NCBI RefSeq assembly: GCF_004364775.1 | Contig: NZ_SOAL01000005.1 | Coordinates: 124,001 to 188,000, forward strand | Reading direction: 5' to 3' | Origin: Comamonas sp. JUb58 | Lineage (GTDB): Bacteria > Pseudomonadota > Gammaproteobacteria > Burkholderiales > Burkholderiaceae_C | Length of the DNA: 64,000 nt | Shown here: positions 8,700 through 18,232 of the stretch, piece by piece | Position numbering within the stretch: position 1 is the stretch's first letter | Layout of the letters: each line of letters opens with the position of its first letter | Notes under the pieces: generated by a model | What the model was told of the DNA's origin: nothing | The model's database searches: none | What the model saw: only the letters and a program-made list of their open reading frames with translations | Translations under genes and position numbers: made by a program

Positions 8700-10193
8700 A
8701 TGACCTATCTGCTCGCTCTGGACCAGGGCACCTCCAGCTCCCGCACCATTGTGTTTGACCGCCAGGGCGCCATCGTGGCCCAGGCGCAGCGCGAGCTGCC
8801 GCAAATCTACCCCCGCCCCGGCCATGTGGAGCACGACCCGATGCAGATCTGGGGCACGCAGCTGGCCACCGCGCAAGAAGCGCTGAAGGCCGCCGGCATC
8901 AGCGCCAGCCAGGTCACCAGCCTGGGCATCACCAACCAGCGCGAGACCACCATCGTCTGGAACCGCAAGACCGGCCAGCCCATCCACAACGCCCTGGTCT
9001 GGCAGGACCGCCGTGCCGAGCCTGTCTGCGCCCAGCTGCGTGCCGATGGCCATGCCGAACGCATCCAGCAAAAGACCGGCCTGCTGGTCGACGCCTATTT
9101 CTCGGGCACCAAGCTGCAGTGGCTGCTGGACCATGTGCCGGGCGCCCGCGCCGCTGCCGAGCGCGGCGAGCTGGCCTTTGGCACGGTCGATACCTGGCTG
9201 GTCTGGCAGCTGACCCAGGGCCAGCGCCATGTCACCGATGTGAGCAATGCCAGCCGCACCATGCTGTTCAACGTGCACAGCAATACCTGGGACCAGGAGC
9301 TGCTGGACCTGCTGAACATTCCGCGCTCGCTGATGCCCGAGGTGCAGCCTTCCGCCAGCCATTTTGGCGATACCGCCGCCCAGGTGCTGGGCGCCGCCAT
9401 CCACATCGGCGGCATGGCTGGCGACCAGCAAAGCGCGCTGTTTGGCCAAGCCTGCTTTGCACCGGGCATGGCCAAGAACACCTATGGCACCGGCTGCTTC
9501 ATGCTGATGCACACCGGCACGCAGTTCCACCCCTCACGCAATGGCCTGCTGACCACCAGCGCCGCGCAGACCGACAGCCAAGCCCAGTTTGCGCTCGAAG
9601 GTAGCGTCTTCGTCGGCGGCGCCGTCGTGCAATGGCTGCGCGATGGCCTGCGCGCCATTGAGCACAGCGGCCAGGTGCAGCAGCTGGCCGAGAGCGTGCC
9701 CGACAGCGGCGGCGTGATGATGGTGCCCGCCTTTACCGGCCTGGGCGCACCCTACTGGGATGCCGATGCCCGGGGCACCATCACCGGCCTGACCCGGGGC
9801 ACCACGGTGGCCCATATTGCCCGCGCGGCGCTGGAATCCATTGCCTACCAAAGCGCGGCACTGCTGCAAGCCATGAGCCTGGATGCCGTCGCCAACGGCG
9901 GCCAGCCGGTGAGCGAGCTGCGGGTCGATGGCGGCGCCAGCGTCAACAACCTGCTGATGCAGTTCCAGGCGGATTTGCTGGGCATTCCGGTGGTGCGTCC
10001 TGCCTGCGTGGAGACCACGGCCCTGGGCGCCGCCTACCTGGCGGGCCTGACCACCGGCATCTACCAAAACAGCGAAGAGCTGTCGGCGCTGTGGAAGGCC
10101 GAGCGCCGCTTTATGCCCACGCAGGACAAGGCGCGCGCCGATGCGCTGATGGCGCGTTGGGAACAGGCGGTGCGCCAGACCACGGCGCGATAA
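8700..10193 (+). CDS. glpK: Glycerol kinase
   Basis: GlpK phosphorylates glycerol with ATP to glycerol-3-phosphate in the cytoplasm, trapping it for GlpD. The 497-aa FGGY-family kinase begins [23 protein letters not shown] (phosphate-binding loop). It contains [29 protein letters not shown] and the C-terminal [23 protein letters not shown] signature. Length matches E. coli GlpK (502). It follows glpR after a 68-nt gap that contains an 11-C homopolymer, and a strong terminator lies just downstream. Confidence 0.96.
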   Translation: MTYLLALDQGTSSSRTIVFDRQGAIVAQAQRELPQIYPRPGHVEHDPMQIWGTQLATAQEALKAAGISASQVTSLGITNQRETTIVWNRKTGQPIHNALVWQDRRAEPVCAQLRADGHAERIQQKTGLLVDAYFSGTKLQWLLDHVPGARAAAERGELAFGTVDTWLVWQLTQGQRHVTDVSNASRTMLFNVHSNTWDQELLDLLNIPRSLMPEVQPSASHFGDTAAQVLGAAIHIGGMAGDQQSALFGQACFAPGMAKNTYGTGCFMLMHTGTQFHPSRNGLLTTSAAQTDSQAQFALEGSVFVGGAVVQWLRDGLRAIEHSGQVQQLAESVPDSGGVMMVPAFTGLGAPYWDADARGTITGLTRGTTVAHIARAALESIAYQSAALLQAMSLDAVANGGQPVSELRVDGGASVNNLLMQFQADLLGIPVVRPACVETTALGAAYLAGLTTGIYQNSEELSALWKAERRFMPTQDKARADALMARWEQAVRQTTAR

Positions 10194-10214
10194 AGCCAGC
10201 GCTGCACAACGACA

Positions 10215-10240
10215 ACAGGGGCCGCAGCCCCTGTTTTTTT
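10215..10240 (+). terminator. Rho-independent terminator after glpK
   Basis: ACAGGGGC (10215-10222), a CGCA loop and GCCCCTGT (10227-10234) form a perfect 8-bp stem followed by a run of seven T, 21 nt after the glpK stop. Confidence 0.9.
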
Positions 10241-10260
10241 ATGCCTTCAATGGGATCCGC

Positions 10261-10962
10261 TTATTCCTCGTCGCCACCCAGCAAGGCGCGGTGGATCAGC
10301 GCACCGATCACGGCGCCCACGATCGGCGCCAACCAGAACAGCCACAGCTGCTCCAGCGCAATCGAGGGGCCAAAAAGCGCCGGGCCGGTGCTGCGTGCCG
10401 GGTTGACCGAGGTATTGGTCACGGGGATCGAGATCAGGTGGATCAAGGTCAGGCACAGGCCAATGCTCATACCGGCAAAGCCCACGGCCGCCTTCTTAGT
10501 GGTCGAGCCCAGAATCACCAGCAGGAACACAGCCGTCAGCACCACTTCGGTCAGCAGTGCAGCCAGCATCGAGAACTTGCCGGGCGAGTGCTCGCCAAAG
10601 CCATTGGTGGCCAGGTCCGTAACCTGGGCGCCAGCCTTGCCGCTGGCAATCAGGTAAAGCAGACCGGCGGCCACGATGGCACCCAGCACCTGGGCAACGA
10701 TGTAGCCCGGCAGCTCGGACGCCTTGAAGCGCCCGGCCACCGTCAAACCCACGGACACGGCCGGGTTGAAATGGCCGCCCGAGATCGGGCCAAAGGCATA
10801 GGCACCGGTCAGCACCGTCAGGCCAAAAGCCAGCGATACGCCCAAAAGGCCAATACCCAGCTCAGGGAAAGCGGCGGCCAGCACCGCGCTGCCGCAACCG
10901 CCAAACGTCAGCCAGAACGTTCCCAGGCATTCCGCCGACCATTTTTGTATGTTGGATGTCAT
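10261..10962 (-). CDS. aqpZ: Aquaporin Z
   Basis: This inner-membrane water channel of 233 aa has six membrane segments and both NPA boxes (GGHFNPAVS and SVNPARS). The AqpZ-type stretch [21 protein letters not shown] supplies the His, Thr and Arg of a water-selective filter, which argues against GlpF. By comparison with E. coli AqpZ recalled from memory, the filter Phe appears to be Tyr (GAYAFGP). The start [14 protein letters not shown] is preceded by a GGGGGAAG ribosome-binding site. It converges on glpK, and the two are separated by the glpK terminator. Confidence 0.92.
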   Translation of the reverse strand: MTSNIQKWSAECLGTFWLTFGGCGSAVLAAAFPELGIGLLGVSLAFGLTVLTGAYAFGPISGGHFNPAVSVGLTVAGRFKASELPGYIVAQVLGAIVAAGLLYLIASGKAGAQVTDLATNGFGEHSPGKFSMLAALLTEVVLTAVFLLVILGSTTKKAAVGFAGMSIGLCLTLIHLISIPVTNTSVNPARSTGPALFGPSIALEQLWLFWLAPIVGAVIGALIHRALLGGDEE

Positions 10963-11107
10963 TGCTCTTCCCCCTTCATCGCCCGAAGCTGTGGCATGCA
11001 GCGCACACACAGACAGGCCTCGGCAGGCGAGATGATAAGTAGCGATTCCGGTTTGAAAATGTCAACAATTGCCGGTGCAACAAGGCGCTACACTTGCGAA
11101 AAATGCT

Positions 11108-12370
11108 ATGAAAATCAATATCCAAATACATTATTCGTTGGGTCTGTTGAACGCGCTCTCGCTCTCCGCTTTGGTCCTGCTCCTGGCCGGCTGCAAGACC
11201 TCGCCGGAACCTGCACACCGCCCCGCTTCCACCTCCACCCACAGCGCCGTTGCCGTCGCCTGCCATGCCCCCGGCAGCCCCGCCTTGCAACTGCTGGGCG
11301 AGCAACGCTGGCCGCTGGATACCGAATGGGCCGGCGTCCCCATCGGCGGGCTCTCGTCCATCGACTACAACCCCGCCGATGACAGCTACTACCTGGTGAG
11401 CGACGACCGCTCGGCCAAGGACAGCGCCCGCTGGTACCAGGCCCGCATCCGCTATGACGCCAGCGGCCTGCAGCAGGTCAGCATCACAGGCCAGCACTAC
11501 CTGCAGACACCGGCCGGCACACCCTACCCCAGCAGCCGCACGGCCACAGCCGATACAGCGGTCCCAGACCCCGAAGCCCTGCGGCTGCTGCCCGGCGGGC
11601 ACAGTGTGGTCTGGAGCAGCGAAGGCGACTTTGCACGCGGCTTTGGCCCCTCTTTGCAGCAGGCCGCGCTGGATGGCAGCTGGCAAAAAACCTGGCCTCT
11701 GCCCGCGCTGCTGCAAGGCCCGCTGCAGCCCGAAACCGGCCGGGGCCCGCGCAACAACATGACCCTGGAAGGCATCGCAATCAGCGAGGACCAGCGCAGC
11801 CTGTGGCTATCGATGGAAGGCGCCCTGCGCCAGGACGGCCCGCTGCCGCGCCGAGGCCAGATCGGCGGGCCGCTGCGCATCACCCAGTACGACCTGGCCA
11901 GCCAGCAGCCGCTGCGGCAGATCGCCTACATCCCCGACGCGCTGCCCAAGGACAACCTGCTGCTGCCCCTGATCGCCATCAATGGCGTCAGCGAGATCCT
12001 GGCCGATGGCCCCGACCACCTGCTGGTGCTGGAGCGCGCCTATGTGCTGGGCGCCGGTTTTTCTGCGCGCCTTTACCGCATCAACACCCAGCAAGCCAGC
12101 GACACCTTGGCGATCGATACTTTGCAGGACGCCGCATACACGCCGGCCCACAAAGAGCTGTTGCTGGATTTTGCGCAGTTGGGCCTGCGCACCGTGGACA
12201 ACCTGGAAGGCATGACCTGGGGCCCGCGCCTGGCCAGCGGCGAGCGCGTGCTGCTGCTGGTGAGCGACAACAACTTCAACCCGGCCCAGGTCACGCAGTT
12301 TCTGGCGCTGGTGGAAACGCCGGCCTGCGCCACTGCACCCAGCAGCGCAGGTCAATCGCATCGCAATTGA
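11108..12370 (+). CDS. Phytase-like esterase-domain lipoprotein
   Basis: The 420-aa protein has a lipoprotein signal (LSALVLLLAGC, lipobox LAGC near residue 34), so it is probably anchored to the outer membrane or periplasmic face. The rest resembles the 'esterase-like activity of phytase' beta-propeller family. It has LGEQRWPL, GGLSSIDYNPADDSYYLVSDDR near the start, NNMTLEGIAI mid-protein and VDNLEGMTWGPRLASGERVLLLVSDNNFN at the end. Substrate is unknown. ATG 11108 was chosen because the signal peptide begins there; the frame is open slightly upstream. It is divergent from aqpZ and upstream of proC. Confidence 0.75.
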   Translation: MKINIQIHYSLGLLNALSLSALVLLLAGCKTSPEPAHRPASTSTHSAVAVACHAPGSPALQLLGEQRWPLDTEWAGVPIGGLSSIDYNPADDSYYLVSDDRSAKDSARWYQARIRYDASGLQQVSITGQHYLQTPAGTPYPSSRTATADTAVPDPEALRLLPGGHSVVWSSEGDFARGFGPSLQQAALDGSWQKTWPLPALLQGPLQPETGRGPRNNMTLEGIAISEDQRSLWLSMEGALRQDGPLPRRGQIGGPLRITQYDLASQQPLRQIAYIPDALPKDNLLLPLIAINGVSEILADGPDHLLVLERAYVLGAGFSARLYRINTQQASDTLAIDTLQDAAYTPAHKELLLDFAQLGLRTVDNLEGMTWGPRLASGERVLLLVSDNNFNPAQVTQFLALVETPACATAPSSAGQSHRN

Positions 12371-12508
12371 AATTGATAGCAAAACCTGTGCGTCCCGCAT
12401 GGCTTGCCGCATGGGAGGTTTGAGCTTTGCGCAGGCCGCCGCTATAGTGGCAGCCACAGCAGCACGCGCTGGTTTTGCCCTCTTTTCTCATTGTTTGCAC
12501 CTGCCGCC

Positions 12509-13342
12509 ATGTCCACTACCGATCTGTCCCAATTCCCCGCCATCGCCTTCATCGGCGGCGGCAACATGGCCAGCGCCATCATCGGCGGCCTGATCCGCCA
12601 GGGCCTGCCCAAAGACCGTATCCAGGTCGTCGAGCCCTACGAACCCCAGCGCCAAACCCTGCAGCAGCAGTTTGGCATCCATGCGCTGCCCGCCGCAGAC
12701 AGCAGCCTGGCGCAGGCCCAGGTCGTTGTCTGGGCCGTCAAGCCACAAACCTTTGCCCAGGCCGCTGCCGCCGTTGCCGACCACAGCCGCCATGCGCTGC
12801 ACCTGAGCGTGGCCGCCGGCATCCGCAGCGACAGCATTGCCCATTGGCTGGGCAACGACCAGATCGTGCGCGCCATGCCCAACACCCCGGCCCTGGTGGG
12901 CCAGGGCATGACGGGCTTGTTTGCCCGCCCCCAAGTCAGCGCCGCCCAGCAGCAGCTGGCCGAGCAGATCATCAGCACCACCGGCCAGTTGGTCTGGGTG
13001 CAGCAAGAGTCGCAGCTCGATGCGGTCACCGCGCTGTCGGGCTCGGGCCCTGCCTATGTCTTCTACTTCCTCGAAGCCATGCAGCAAGCCGGTGTCGAGA
13101 TGGGCCTGCCCGCCGAGCAAGCACTGCAGCTGGCCATTGGCACCTTCAGCGGTGCATCGGCCTTGGCTGCGCAATCGGGCGAGGCGCCTGCCGTGCTGCG
13201 TGAGCGCGTCACCAGCAAGGGTGGCACCACCTTTGCCGCGCTGGAGCACATGCGGGGCGCCGATATCGCCGCCCACTTCATCGGCGCAATGCATGCGGCC
13301 GAGCGCCGCGCCAAGGCGCTTGGCGACGAGTTCGGCGGCTAA
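12509..13342 (+). CDS. proC: Pyrroline-5-carboxylate reductase
   Basis: ProC reduces 1-pyrroline-5-carboxylate to L-proline with NADPH, the last step of proline synthesis. The 277-aa protein has the Rossmann motif IAFIGGGNMASAIIGGLI near the N-terminus and VRAMPNTPALVGQG mid-protein. The C-terminal ALSGSGPAYVFYFLEAM and REQVTSKGGTT-like stretch (RERVTSKGGTTFAALEHM) forms the dimer and substrate site. Length is normal (269 in E. coli). A repeat element lies directly downstream. Confidence 0.96.
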   Translation: MSTTDLSQFPAIAFIGGGNMASAIIGGLIRQGLPKDRIQVVEPYEPQRQTLQQQFGIHALPAADSSLAQAQVVVWAVKPQTFAQAAAAVADHSRHALHLSVAAGIRSDSIAHWLGNDQIVRAMPNTPALVGQGMTGLFARPQVSAAQQQLAEQIISTTGQLVWVQQESQLDAVTALSGSGPAYVFYFLEAMQQAGVEMGLPAEQALQLAIGTFSGASALAAQSGEAPAVLRERVTSKGGTTFAALEHMRGADIAAHFIGAMHAAERRAKALGDEFGG

Positions 13343-13373
13343 GAGCCAGCGCCTTTGCGGCCGCCCGGGCAGG

Positions 13374-13487
13374 GGCGGTCTGCGGCGTTGCAGCGCTTGC
13401 CAATAGCTGGCTATTGGCTGCGCACTGCGCGGCTGGGCGCCCCCCTAGCATCCCATCCCGCAAAGACACTGTCGCGGTCCGAGGAGA
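13374..13487 (+). repeat. Dispersed intergenic repeat, copy 1
   Basis: This stretch shares GGCGGTCTGCG, a CAATAGC...GCTATTG hairpin core and a 30-nt block at 13448-13477 (includes CATCCCATCCCGCAAAGACA) with 27177-27277. The 5' inverted-repeat arm present in copy 2 is degraded here. It fills much of the 316-nt gap between proC and pyrB; the rest holds a TATAAT-like -10 at 13615-13620 for pyrB. Confidence 0.7.
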
Positions 13488-13614
13488 ACAGATTCTCAAA
13501 CTCCTGCAGCGCCAGTCTCCAGCCAAATACAGGTGCGCCCCACCTGCGCCAGCAACTTTGCACAAATGCAGCAACGCATTGCGTATATTTCACACAAAAG
13601 TCAAACGCAAAGCG

Positions 13615-13620
13615 TATAAT
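13615..13620 (+). promoter_or_regulatory. Candidate pyrB -10 element
   Basis: A perfect TATAAT lies 38 nt before the pyrB ATG. No convincing -35 was found at 16-18 nt upstream, so this is only a partial promoter call. Confidence 0.45.
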
Positions 13621-13658
13621 TCAGCCGCATTTATTCCTCTGCAATCGGAGCACGGCCC

Positions 13659-14939
13659 ATGGACAGCCAACAGGATTTTCTTCGCGACGCAATGCGCCGT
13701 TTGAACTTGACGCGCGACGCCTTTGCCGAGCGCCTGGGCGTGCGCCGCCGCACCCTGGACACCTGGCTGCTGCCGGAGGCCTCGGGCGAAGCCCGCGCCA
13801 TGCCCGATATGGCGCAGAAGTTTGTCTCCGAAATCCTGTACCGCGAAGCCGCCGGTCACGATGCCCAGAAGCACCATCGCCCGCTGGCCGAGCGCATGTC
13901 GGCCGATGGCCGCCCGCAGCTGCTGTCGGTGGCCCAGCTGGAGCGCGAAAGCCTCGAGGAGCTGTTCCGCATTGCCGATGTGATGCAGCCCATTGCGCGC
14001 CGCCACAAGGTTTGTCGTGTGCTCGAAGGCGCCGTCATGGGCAGCCTGTTCTTTGAGGCCAGCACCCGCACCCGCGTGAGCTTTGGCGCCGCCTTCAGCC
14101 GCCTGGGCGGCTCGGTCTGCGACACCACCGGCTTCACCTTCTCGTCGATGGCCAAGGGCGAATCGATCTATGACACCAGCCGCGTGATGGCGGGCTATGT
14201 CGATGCGCTGGTCATCCGCCACCCCGAGCAAGGCTCGGTGGCCGAGTTTGCACGCGCCACCAACATCCCCGTTATCAACGCGGGCGACGGCCCGGGCGAG
14301 CACCCCAGCCAGGCGATCCTGGACATGTACACGATCCAGCGCGAGTTCTCGCGCCTGGGCAAGCTGATGGATGGCGCGCACATCGCCATGGTGGGCGACT
14401 TGAAGTACGGCCGCACGGTGCACTCGCTGATCCGCCTGCTGTCGCTCTACAAGGGCATGAAGTTCACCCTGATTTCGCCCAGCTCGCTGGAGATGCCCGC
14501 CTACCTGATCGAGCTGGCCTCGACCAATGGCCATGTGGTGGAGGTCTCCACCTCGCTGCAGGACCTCAAGGGCGCCGATGTGGTCTATGCCACGCGTATC
14601 CAGAAAGAGCGCTTTGCCGGTGAGAACATCGAGGGCTACACCCCCGAGTTCCAGGTGCAGAAATCGCTGGTCGATGCCGTCTGCAAACCGGACACCATCA
14701 TCATGCACCCGCTGCCGCGCGATGCCCGCGCCGGCGCCAATGACCTGTCCACCGACCTGAACCTGGACCCGCGCCTGGCCATCTTCCGCCAGACCGACAA
14801 TGGCATCCCTGTGCGCATGGCTTTGTTTGCGGTTTTGATGGGCGTTGAGAACCAGATTGCCCGTAATTTGCGAGATGTCACCTGGCGTTCTCCGGCTTTT
14901 GTAGGCCCGGATGATGCAGTGTTTGACACTTTGGATTAA
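13659..14939 (+). CDS. pyrB: Aspartate carbamoyltransferase with N-terminal HTH-like extension
   Basis: PyrB condenses carbamoyl phosphate with aspartate, committing to pyrimidine synthesis. The catalytic part (from about residue 95) has FFEASTRTRVSF (carbamoyl-phosphate loop), VIRHPEQGS, INAGDGPGEHPSQAILDMYTI, MVGDLKYGRTVHSL and MHPLPR. At 426 aa it is about 110 longer than E. coli PyrB (311). The extra N-terminus contains LNLTRDAFAERLGVRRRTLDTWLLP, which resembles a Cro/XRE helix-turn-helix. No pyrI regulatory-chain gene lies nearby. A CGGAG ribosome-binding site precedes the ATG. Confidence 0.93.
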   Translation: MDSQQDFLRDAMRRLNLTRDAFAERLGVRRRTLDTWLLPEASGEARAMPDMAQKFVSEILYREAAGHDAQKHHRPLAERMSADGRPQLLSVAQLERESLEELFRIADVMQPIARRHKVCRVLEGAVMGSLFFEASTRTRVSFGAAFSRLGGSVCDTTGFTFSSMAKGESIYDTSRVMAGYVDALVIRHPEQGSVAEFARATNIPVINAGDGPGEHPSQAILDMYTIQREFSRLGKLMDGAHIAMVGDLKYGRTVHSLIRLLSLYKGMKFTLISPSSLEMPAYLIELASTNGHVVEVSTSLQDLKGADVVYATRIQKERFAGENIEGYTPEFQVQKSLVDAVCKPDTIIMHPLPRDARAGANDLSTDLNLDPRLAIFRQTDNGIPVRMALFAVLMGVENQIARNLRDVTWRSPAFVGPDDAVFDTLD

Positions 14940-15037
14940 ACTCTGGCTTACACAACACCATGATTTGAGACATTTTTTCGAAGTATCCACGCAATTCTTC
15001 GAAGAAATTAACGTTTTTTTCCTGCGACTCCAGTGTT

Positions 15038-15066
15038 AGCGGCCATCTAGCGATGGCCGCTTTTTT
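15038..15066 (+). terminator. Rho-independent terminator after pyrB
   Basis: AGCGGCCATC (15038-15047), a TAGC loop and GATGGCCGCT form a 10-bp stem followed by T's, about 100 nt past the pyrB stop. Confidence 0.9.
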
Positions 15067-15116
15067 GTCTGCGTTTCATGCATTTGTCACGCGCGCAGCA
15101 CCGCCAGATGGGCATG

Positions 15117-15142
15117 AAAAAAGGACTTGCGGGCAAGTCCTT
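15117..15142 (-). terminator. Rho-independent terminator after ubiA
   Basis: On the minus strand AAGGACTTGC/GCAAGTCCTT is a perfect 10-bp hairpin with a 2-nt loop followed by TTTT. It lies 24 nt past the ubiA stop. Confidence 0.85.
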
Positions 15143-15165
15143 CAGAGGGTGCTTAGAACAGGTGC

Positions 15166-16050
15166 TTAGAGCGCAAACGCAAGCGCCACACCGGCAAACA
15201 GGCTCACGCCAATCCAATGGCTTTTGCTGAAGGCGGTAAAGCAGCCTTCGCGCGTGCGCTGGCGGATCAGGCTGTAGTGCCACAGCATCTGCGCAGCAGC
15301 CACGGCCACGCCCAGCCACCAGGGCCAGGCCAGCTGCAGGGGTGCCAGTGCCAGCACCGTCAGGCCCAGGCAGACCACGAAAAAGGCCATGATGGCCGCC
15401 ACATCAAAGCGCCCCAAGGTGATGGCCGAGGTCTTCATGCCGATCTTCAGATCGTCATCGCGGTCCACCATCGCGTACTCGGTGTCATAGGCCAGCACCA
15501 TGCACATATTGGCCAGCCACAGCAGCCAGGCCATCAGCGGCACCTGTCCCTGCACGGCGGCAAACGCAATCAGCACCCCAAAGTTGAAGGCAATGCCCAA
15601 GAACGCCTGGGGCATCGCGAAAAAGCGCTTGGTGAACGGGTAGAGGATGGTGAACAGCACCGCAGGCACCGACCAGGCCACCGCTTCCCAGCGCGTGGTC
15701 AGCACCAGCGCCAGCGACAGCAAGGTCAGAACAACGCCGACCATCGCCGCCTCGAACACCGAAATCTTGCCCGTGGTGATGGGGCGCTGGGCCGTGCGTT
15801 TGACATGGCGGTCGAACTTGCGGTCGGCAATGTCATTGATGCAGCAGCCGGCGCTGCGCATCAGAAAAGTGCCCGCCACAAACACCAGCACCAGGTGCCA
15901 GCCTGGAAAGCCCCCCGACGCCGCCCAGAGCGCCACCAGAGTGGGCCAGACCAGCACCAGCCAGCCCGCAGGCCGGTTGAAGCGGATCAGATCCAGGTAC
16001 AGCGCAAAGCGCTCAGACAGCGAGATGGAGGGATGGGCAGCAGCAGACAT
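15166..16050 (-). CDS. ubiA: 4-hydroxybenzoate polyprenyltransferase
   Basis: UbiA attaches the polyprenyl tail to 4-hydroxybenzoate in ubiquinone synthesis at the inner membrane. The 294-aa protein has about eight membrane segments. The first Asp-rich Mg-diphosphate motif is [12 protein letters not shown], followed by [14 protein letters not shown]; the second is [23 protein letters not shown]. The start [15 protein letters not shown] is the family N-terminus; the frame is open upstream but encodes Trp/Cys-rich noise there. It lies 46 nt downstream of the PAP2 gene on the same strand and ends at a clear terminator. Confidence 0.94.
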   Translation of the reverse strand: MSAAAHPSISLSERFALYLDLIRFNRPAGWLVLVWPTLVALWAASGGFPGWHLVLVFVAGTFLMRSAGCCINDIADRKFDRHVKRTAQRPITTGKISVFEAAMVGVVLTLLSLALVLTTRWEAVAWSVPAVLFTILYPFTKRFFAMPQAFLGIAFNFGVLIAFAAVQGQVPLMAWLLWLANMCMVLAYDTEYAMVDRDDDLKIGMKTSAITLGRFDVAAIMAFFVVCLGLTVLALAPLQLAWPWWLGVAVAAAQMLWHYSLIRQRTREGCFTAFSKSHWIGVSLFAGVALAFAL

Positions 16051-16096
16051 AGGGGGCAAGCATAGCGTCAGAGCCCTACCCTGTGCCCTCTCTTTG

Positions 16097-17044
16097 TCAA
16101 TTTTGGCGCCCGCCCCGCTCCAGCACCAGGGCCGCCAGCGCGCACCAGGCCAGGCCCAGCAAGGCGCCCGCCAGCACATCGCTGGCAAAGTGCGCCTGCA
16201 GCAGGATGCGGCTGAGCGCAATGGTGGCCACCAGCACACCACAGATCCAGGCCAGCATGCGGCTTGCGCCGGGCGAGAGCCGGCCGCGCAGCACCAGCCA
16301 CAGCAGGCCATAGACCACCACGGCACCGGAGGTGTGGCCACTGGGGAAGCTGGCACCCGATGTCAGCATCTCATGCAGCACCTCGGGGCGGGCGCGGTCC
16401 AGCAGGTTTTTCAGCAAGCGCACGGCCAGGCCGTTGAGGCCGATAAAGAACACCCAGGCCCACAAGGCCTGCCACTGCGCACCCAGTGCCAACCAGCCCG
16501 CCACCAGCAGCACCAGGACCACCAGCCAGCGCACATCGCCAGCAGCGGTCAGCACATGCAATACCTCGCGCAACGGCGCCGAGACATGGTCTTGCGCCCA
16601 TTGCTGGGCCGCTGCATCTGCGGCTATCAAGCGGGCATGGCCGCCATGCTCGGGGTAGACCACCACCCAGGCCAGCATCGCAAACACCAGCAGGCAGCCA
16701 GCCGCCACGCTCAGCGGCATCGCCACCGGCCGCTTGGCGGCATACAGCAGGGCCGTCTGCCTGCGCGGCAGCCAGCGCCAAACCAGCGCCCCCGCCAGCA
16801 ACCAGGCAACCAGCAGCGCCGGCATCCAGGCATCCAGCATGGCCAAGACCTGAAAGACGAAGCTCGATCCCCCAGGCAGGTGGCTGCTCTGAGCCATCGC
16901 TTGCCCTGCACCGAAAAGCATCAGCGCAGCCAAGCACAGACCCTGGCGACACAGGCCTCGGCCTGCGGCCAACGACGACAGCCGCCGCAGCGGCAACAAC
17001 ACAGACAACACGTTCACAACACCCCAGAAAATACAAAACCCCAT
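16097..17044 (-). CDS. PAP2-family phosphatase, membrane-bound
   Basis: The roughly 315-aa protein has several membrane segments and the three PAP2 motifs near its C-terminus. These are [11 protein letters not shown] (Kx6RP), SFPSGHTSG (PSGH) and [16 protein letters not shown] (SRx5HxxxD). Such enzymes dephosphorylate lipid phosphates such as undecaprenyl diphosphate or phosphatidic acid, with the active site facing the periplasm. The start is uncertain. ATG at 17071 and 17044 both fall in or at the oxyR terminator hairpin, and a GTG at 17017 (start MNVLSVLL) also fits. Confidence 0.75.
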   Translation of the reverse strand: MGFCIFWGVVNVLSVLLPLRRLSSLAAGRGLCRQGLCLAALMLFGAGQAMAQSSHLPGGSSFVFQVLAMLDAWMPALLVAWLLAGALVWRWLPRRQTALLYAAKRPVAMPLSVAAGCLLVFAMLAWVVVYPEHGGHARLIAADAAAQQWAQDHVSAPLREVLHVLTAAGDVRWLVVLVLLVAGWLALGAQWQALWAWVFFIGLNGLAVRLLKNLLDRARPEVLHEMLTSGASFPSGHTSGAVVVYGLLWLVLRGRLSPGASRMLAWICGVLVATIALSRILLQAHFASDVLAGALLGLAWCALAALVLERGGRQN

Positions 17045-17065
17045 GCAGGCATGCCGTGCATGGGG
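17028..17065 (-). terminator. Rho-independent terminator after oxyR
   Basis: On the minus strand CCCCATGCA...TGCATGGGG (arms 17057-17065 and 17039-17047, 9-nt loop) is followed by TTTTGTATTTT. It lies 26 nt past the oxyR stop and overlaps the proposed 5' end of the PAP2 gene. Confidence 0.8.
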
Positions 17066-17090
17066 TCCCAAAGAAACCGTGCAGCGCGCT

Positions 17091-18059
17091 TTAGGCTTGC
17101 AGCATGGTCACGCCTGGCAGGTTGCAGGCGAAGATAGCATTGCGCAGAGCGGCGATGGCTTCGTAGCGGGTGAAGCTGCGGCGCCACACCAGCACCACGC
17201 GGCGCTTGGGTGCTTCGTCGTTGATCTCGTCGGTCAGCGGAATGTAGCGGATATGGGTCTCGTCCGACTTGCGGCGGCGCACACCCTTTTCCAGCGCATC
17301 CTTGGGCACCGACAGGCGGGGCACCAGGGTGACGCCCATGCCGGCAGCCACCATGTGCTTGATGGTCTCGAGCGACGAGCCTTCAAAGGTGCGGCGAATG
17401 CCTTCGGTGTTGCTGGAGTAGCGGGCGAACTCGGGGCAGACTTCGAGCACATGGTCACGGAAGCAGTGGCCAGCGCCCAACAGCAGCATGGTTTCGTTCT
17501 TCAGCTCGCTGGCCGAGATGCTGTCGCGGGTCGCGAGCGGGTGCACGCTGGGCACGGCGGCAAAGAAGGGCTCGTCATACAGCGGGGCCATGGCCAGGCC
17601 GGTATCGGGGAAGGGCTCGGCCACGATGGCGCAGTCGATCTCACCGGTACGCAGCATTTCCAGCAGCTTGGCGGTCATGTTTTCGTTGATCATCAACGGC
17701 ATCTGCGGCGTGCGCTCGATCGACTGGCGCACCAGCTCAGGCAGCAGATAAGGGCCGATGGTATAGATCACGCCCAGGGTCAGCACACCGGCCAGCGGGT
17801 CCTTGCCGCGCTTGGCAATTTCCTTGATGGCTGCGGCCTGGTCCAGCACGATTTGCGCCTGGCGCACGATCTGGTCACCGAGACTGGTGACCGACACTTC
17901 CGAGGCACTGCGTTCAAACAGCTTGACCTCGAGTTCTTCCTCCAGCTTCTTGATGGCGACAGACAAGGTAGGTTGCGACACGTAGCAGGCATCAGCGGCG
18001 CGGCCGAAATGCCTTTCACGGGCGACAGCAACAATATATTTGAGCTCTGTAAGTGTCAT
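17091..18059 (-). CDS. oxyR: Hydrogen peroxide sensor-activator OxyR
   Basis: OxyR is a LysR-family regulator that senses peroxide through a disulfide and activates antioxidant genes. The 322-aa protein starts MTLTELKYIVAVARERHFGRAADACYVSQPTLSVAIKKLEEEL (winged HTH). Both redox cysteines are present in GHCFRDHVLEVC, matching Cys199 and Cys208 of E. coli, followed by SSLETIKHMVAAGMGVTLVP. It has a predicted sigma-70 promoter and an ATAG-N7-CTAT OxyR-type site upstream, suggesting autoregulation. Confidence 0.95.
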   Translation of the reverse strand: MTLTELKYIVAVARERHFGRAADACYVSQPTLSVAIKKLEEELEVKLFERSASEVSVTSLGDQIVRQAQIVLDQAAAIKEIAKRGKDPLAGVLTLGVIYTIGPYLLPELVRQSIERTPQMPLMINENMTAKLLEMLRTGEIDCAIVAEPFPDTGLAMAPLYDEPFFAAVPSVHPLATRDSISASELKNETMLLLGAGHCFRDHVLEVCPEFARYSSNTEGIRRTFEGSSLETIKHMVAAGMGVTLVPRLSVPKDALEKGVRRRKSDETHIRYIPLTDEINDEAPKRRVVLVWRRSFTRYEAIAALRNAIFACNLPGVTMLQA

Positions 18060-18173
18060 GTCAGTTTTTAGTGCGAATCGCGTATTGTGCATGGCCTGCG
18101 CACCGCCTGGCTATACCACCAAGGGGACAAAGTGCCACACTGTGTTTCATCAGAACCGCAAGCTATGAGTTGT

Positions 18174-18202
18174 ACTCTATTCCAGAGCACCATGGGTGCC
18201 AA
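18174..18202 (-). promoter_or_regulatory. Predicted oxyR promoter
   Basis: On the minus strand TTGGCA (18197-18202) and TAGAGT (18174-18179) are separated by exactly 17 nt, about 115 nt upstream of the oxyR ATG. Confidence 0.5.
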
Positions 18203-18217
18203 TGCGCAACAAGAAAA

Positions 18218-18232
18218 ATAGGATTAATCTAT
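18218..18232. promoter_or_regulatory. OxyR-type half operator ATAG-N7-CTAT
   Basis: ATAG GATTAAT CTAT matches one dimer site of the OxyR consensus (ATAG-N7-CTAT). It sits 16 bp upstream of the predicted oxyR -35. A second ATAG/CTAT pair at the expected N7 spacing was not found. Confidence 0.45.

Noticed and set aside
13411-13593. 60-aa minus-strand reading frame between proC and pyrB.
   Set aside because: It lies on repeat copy 1 and has no start signals or family resemblance.
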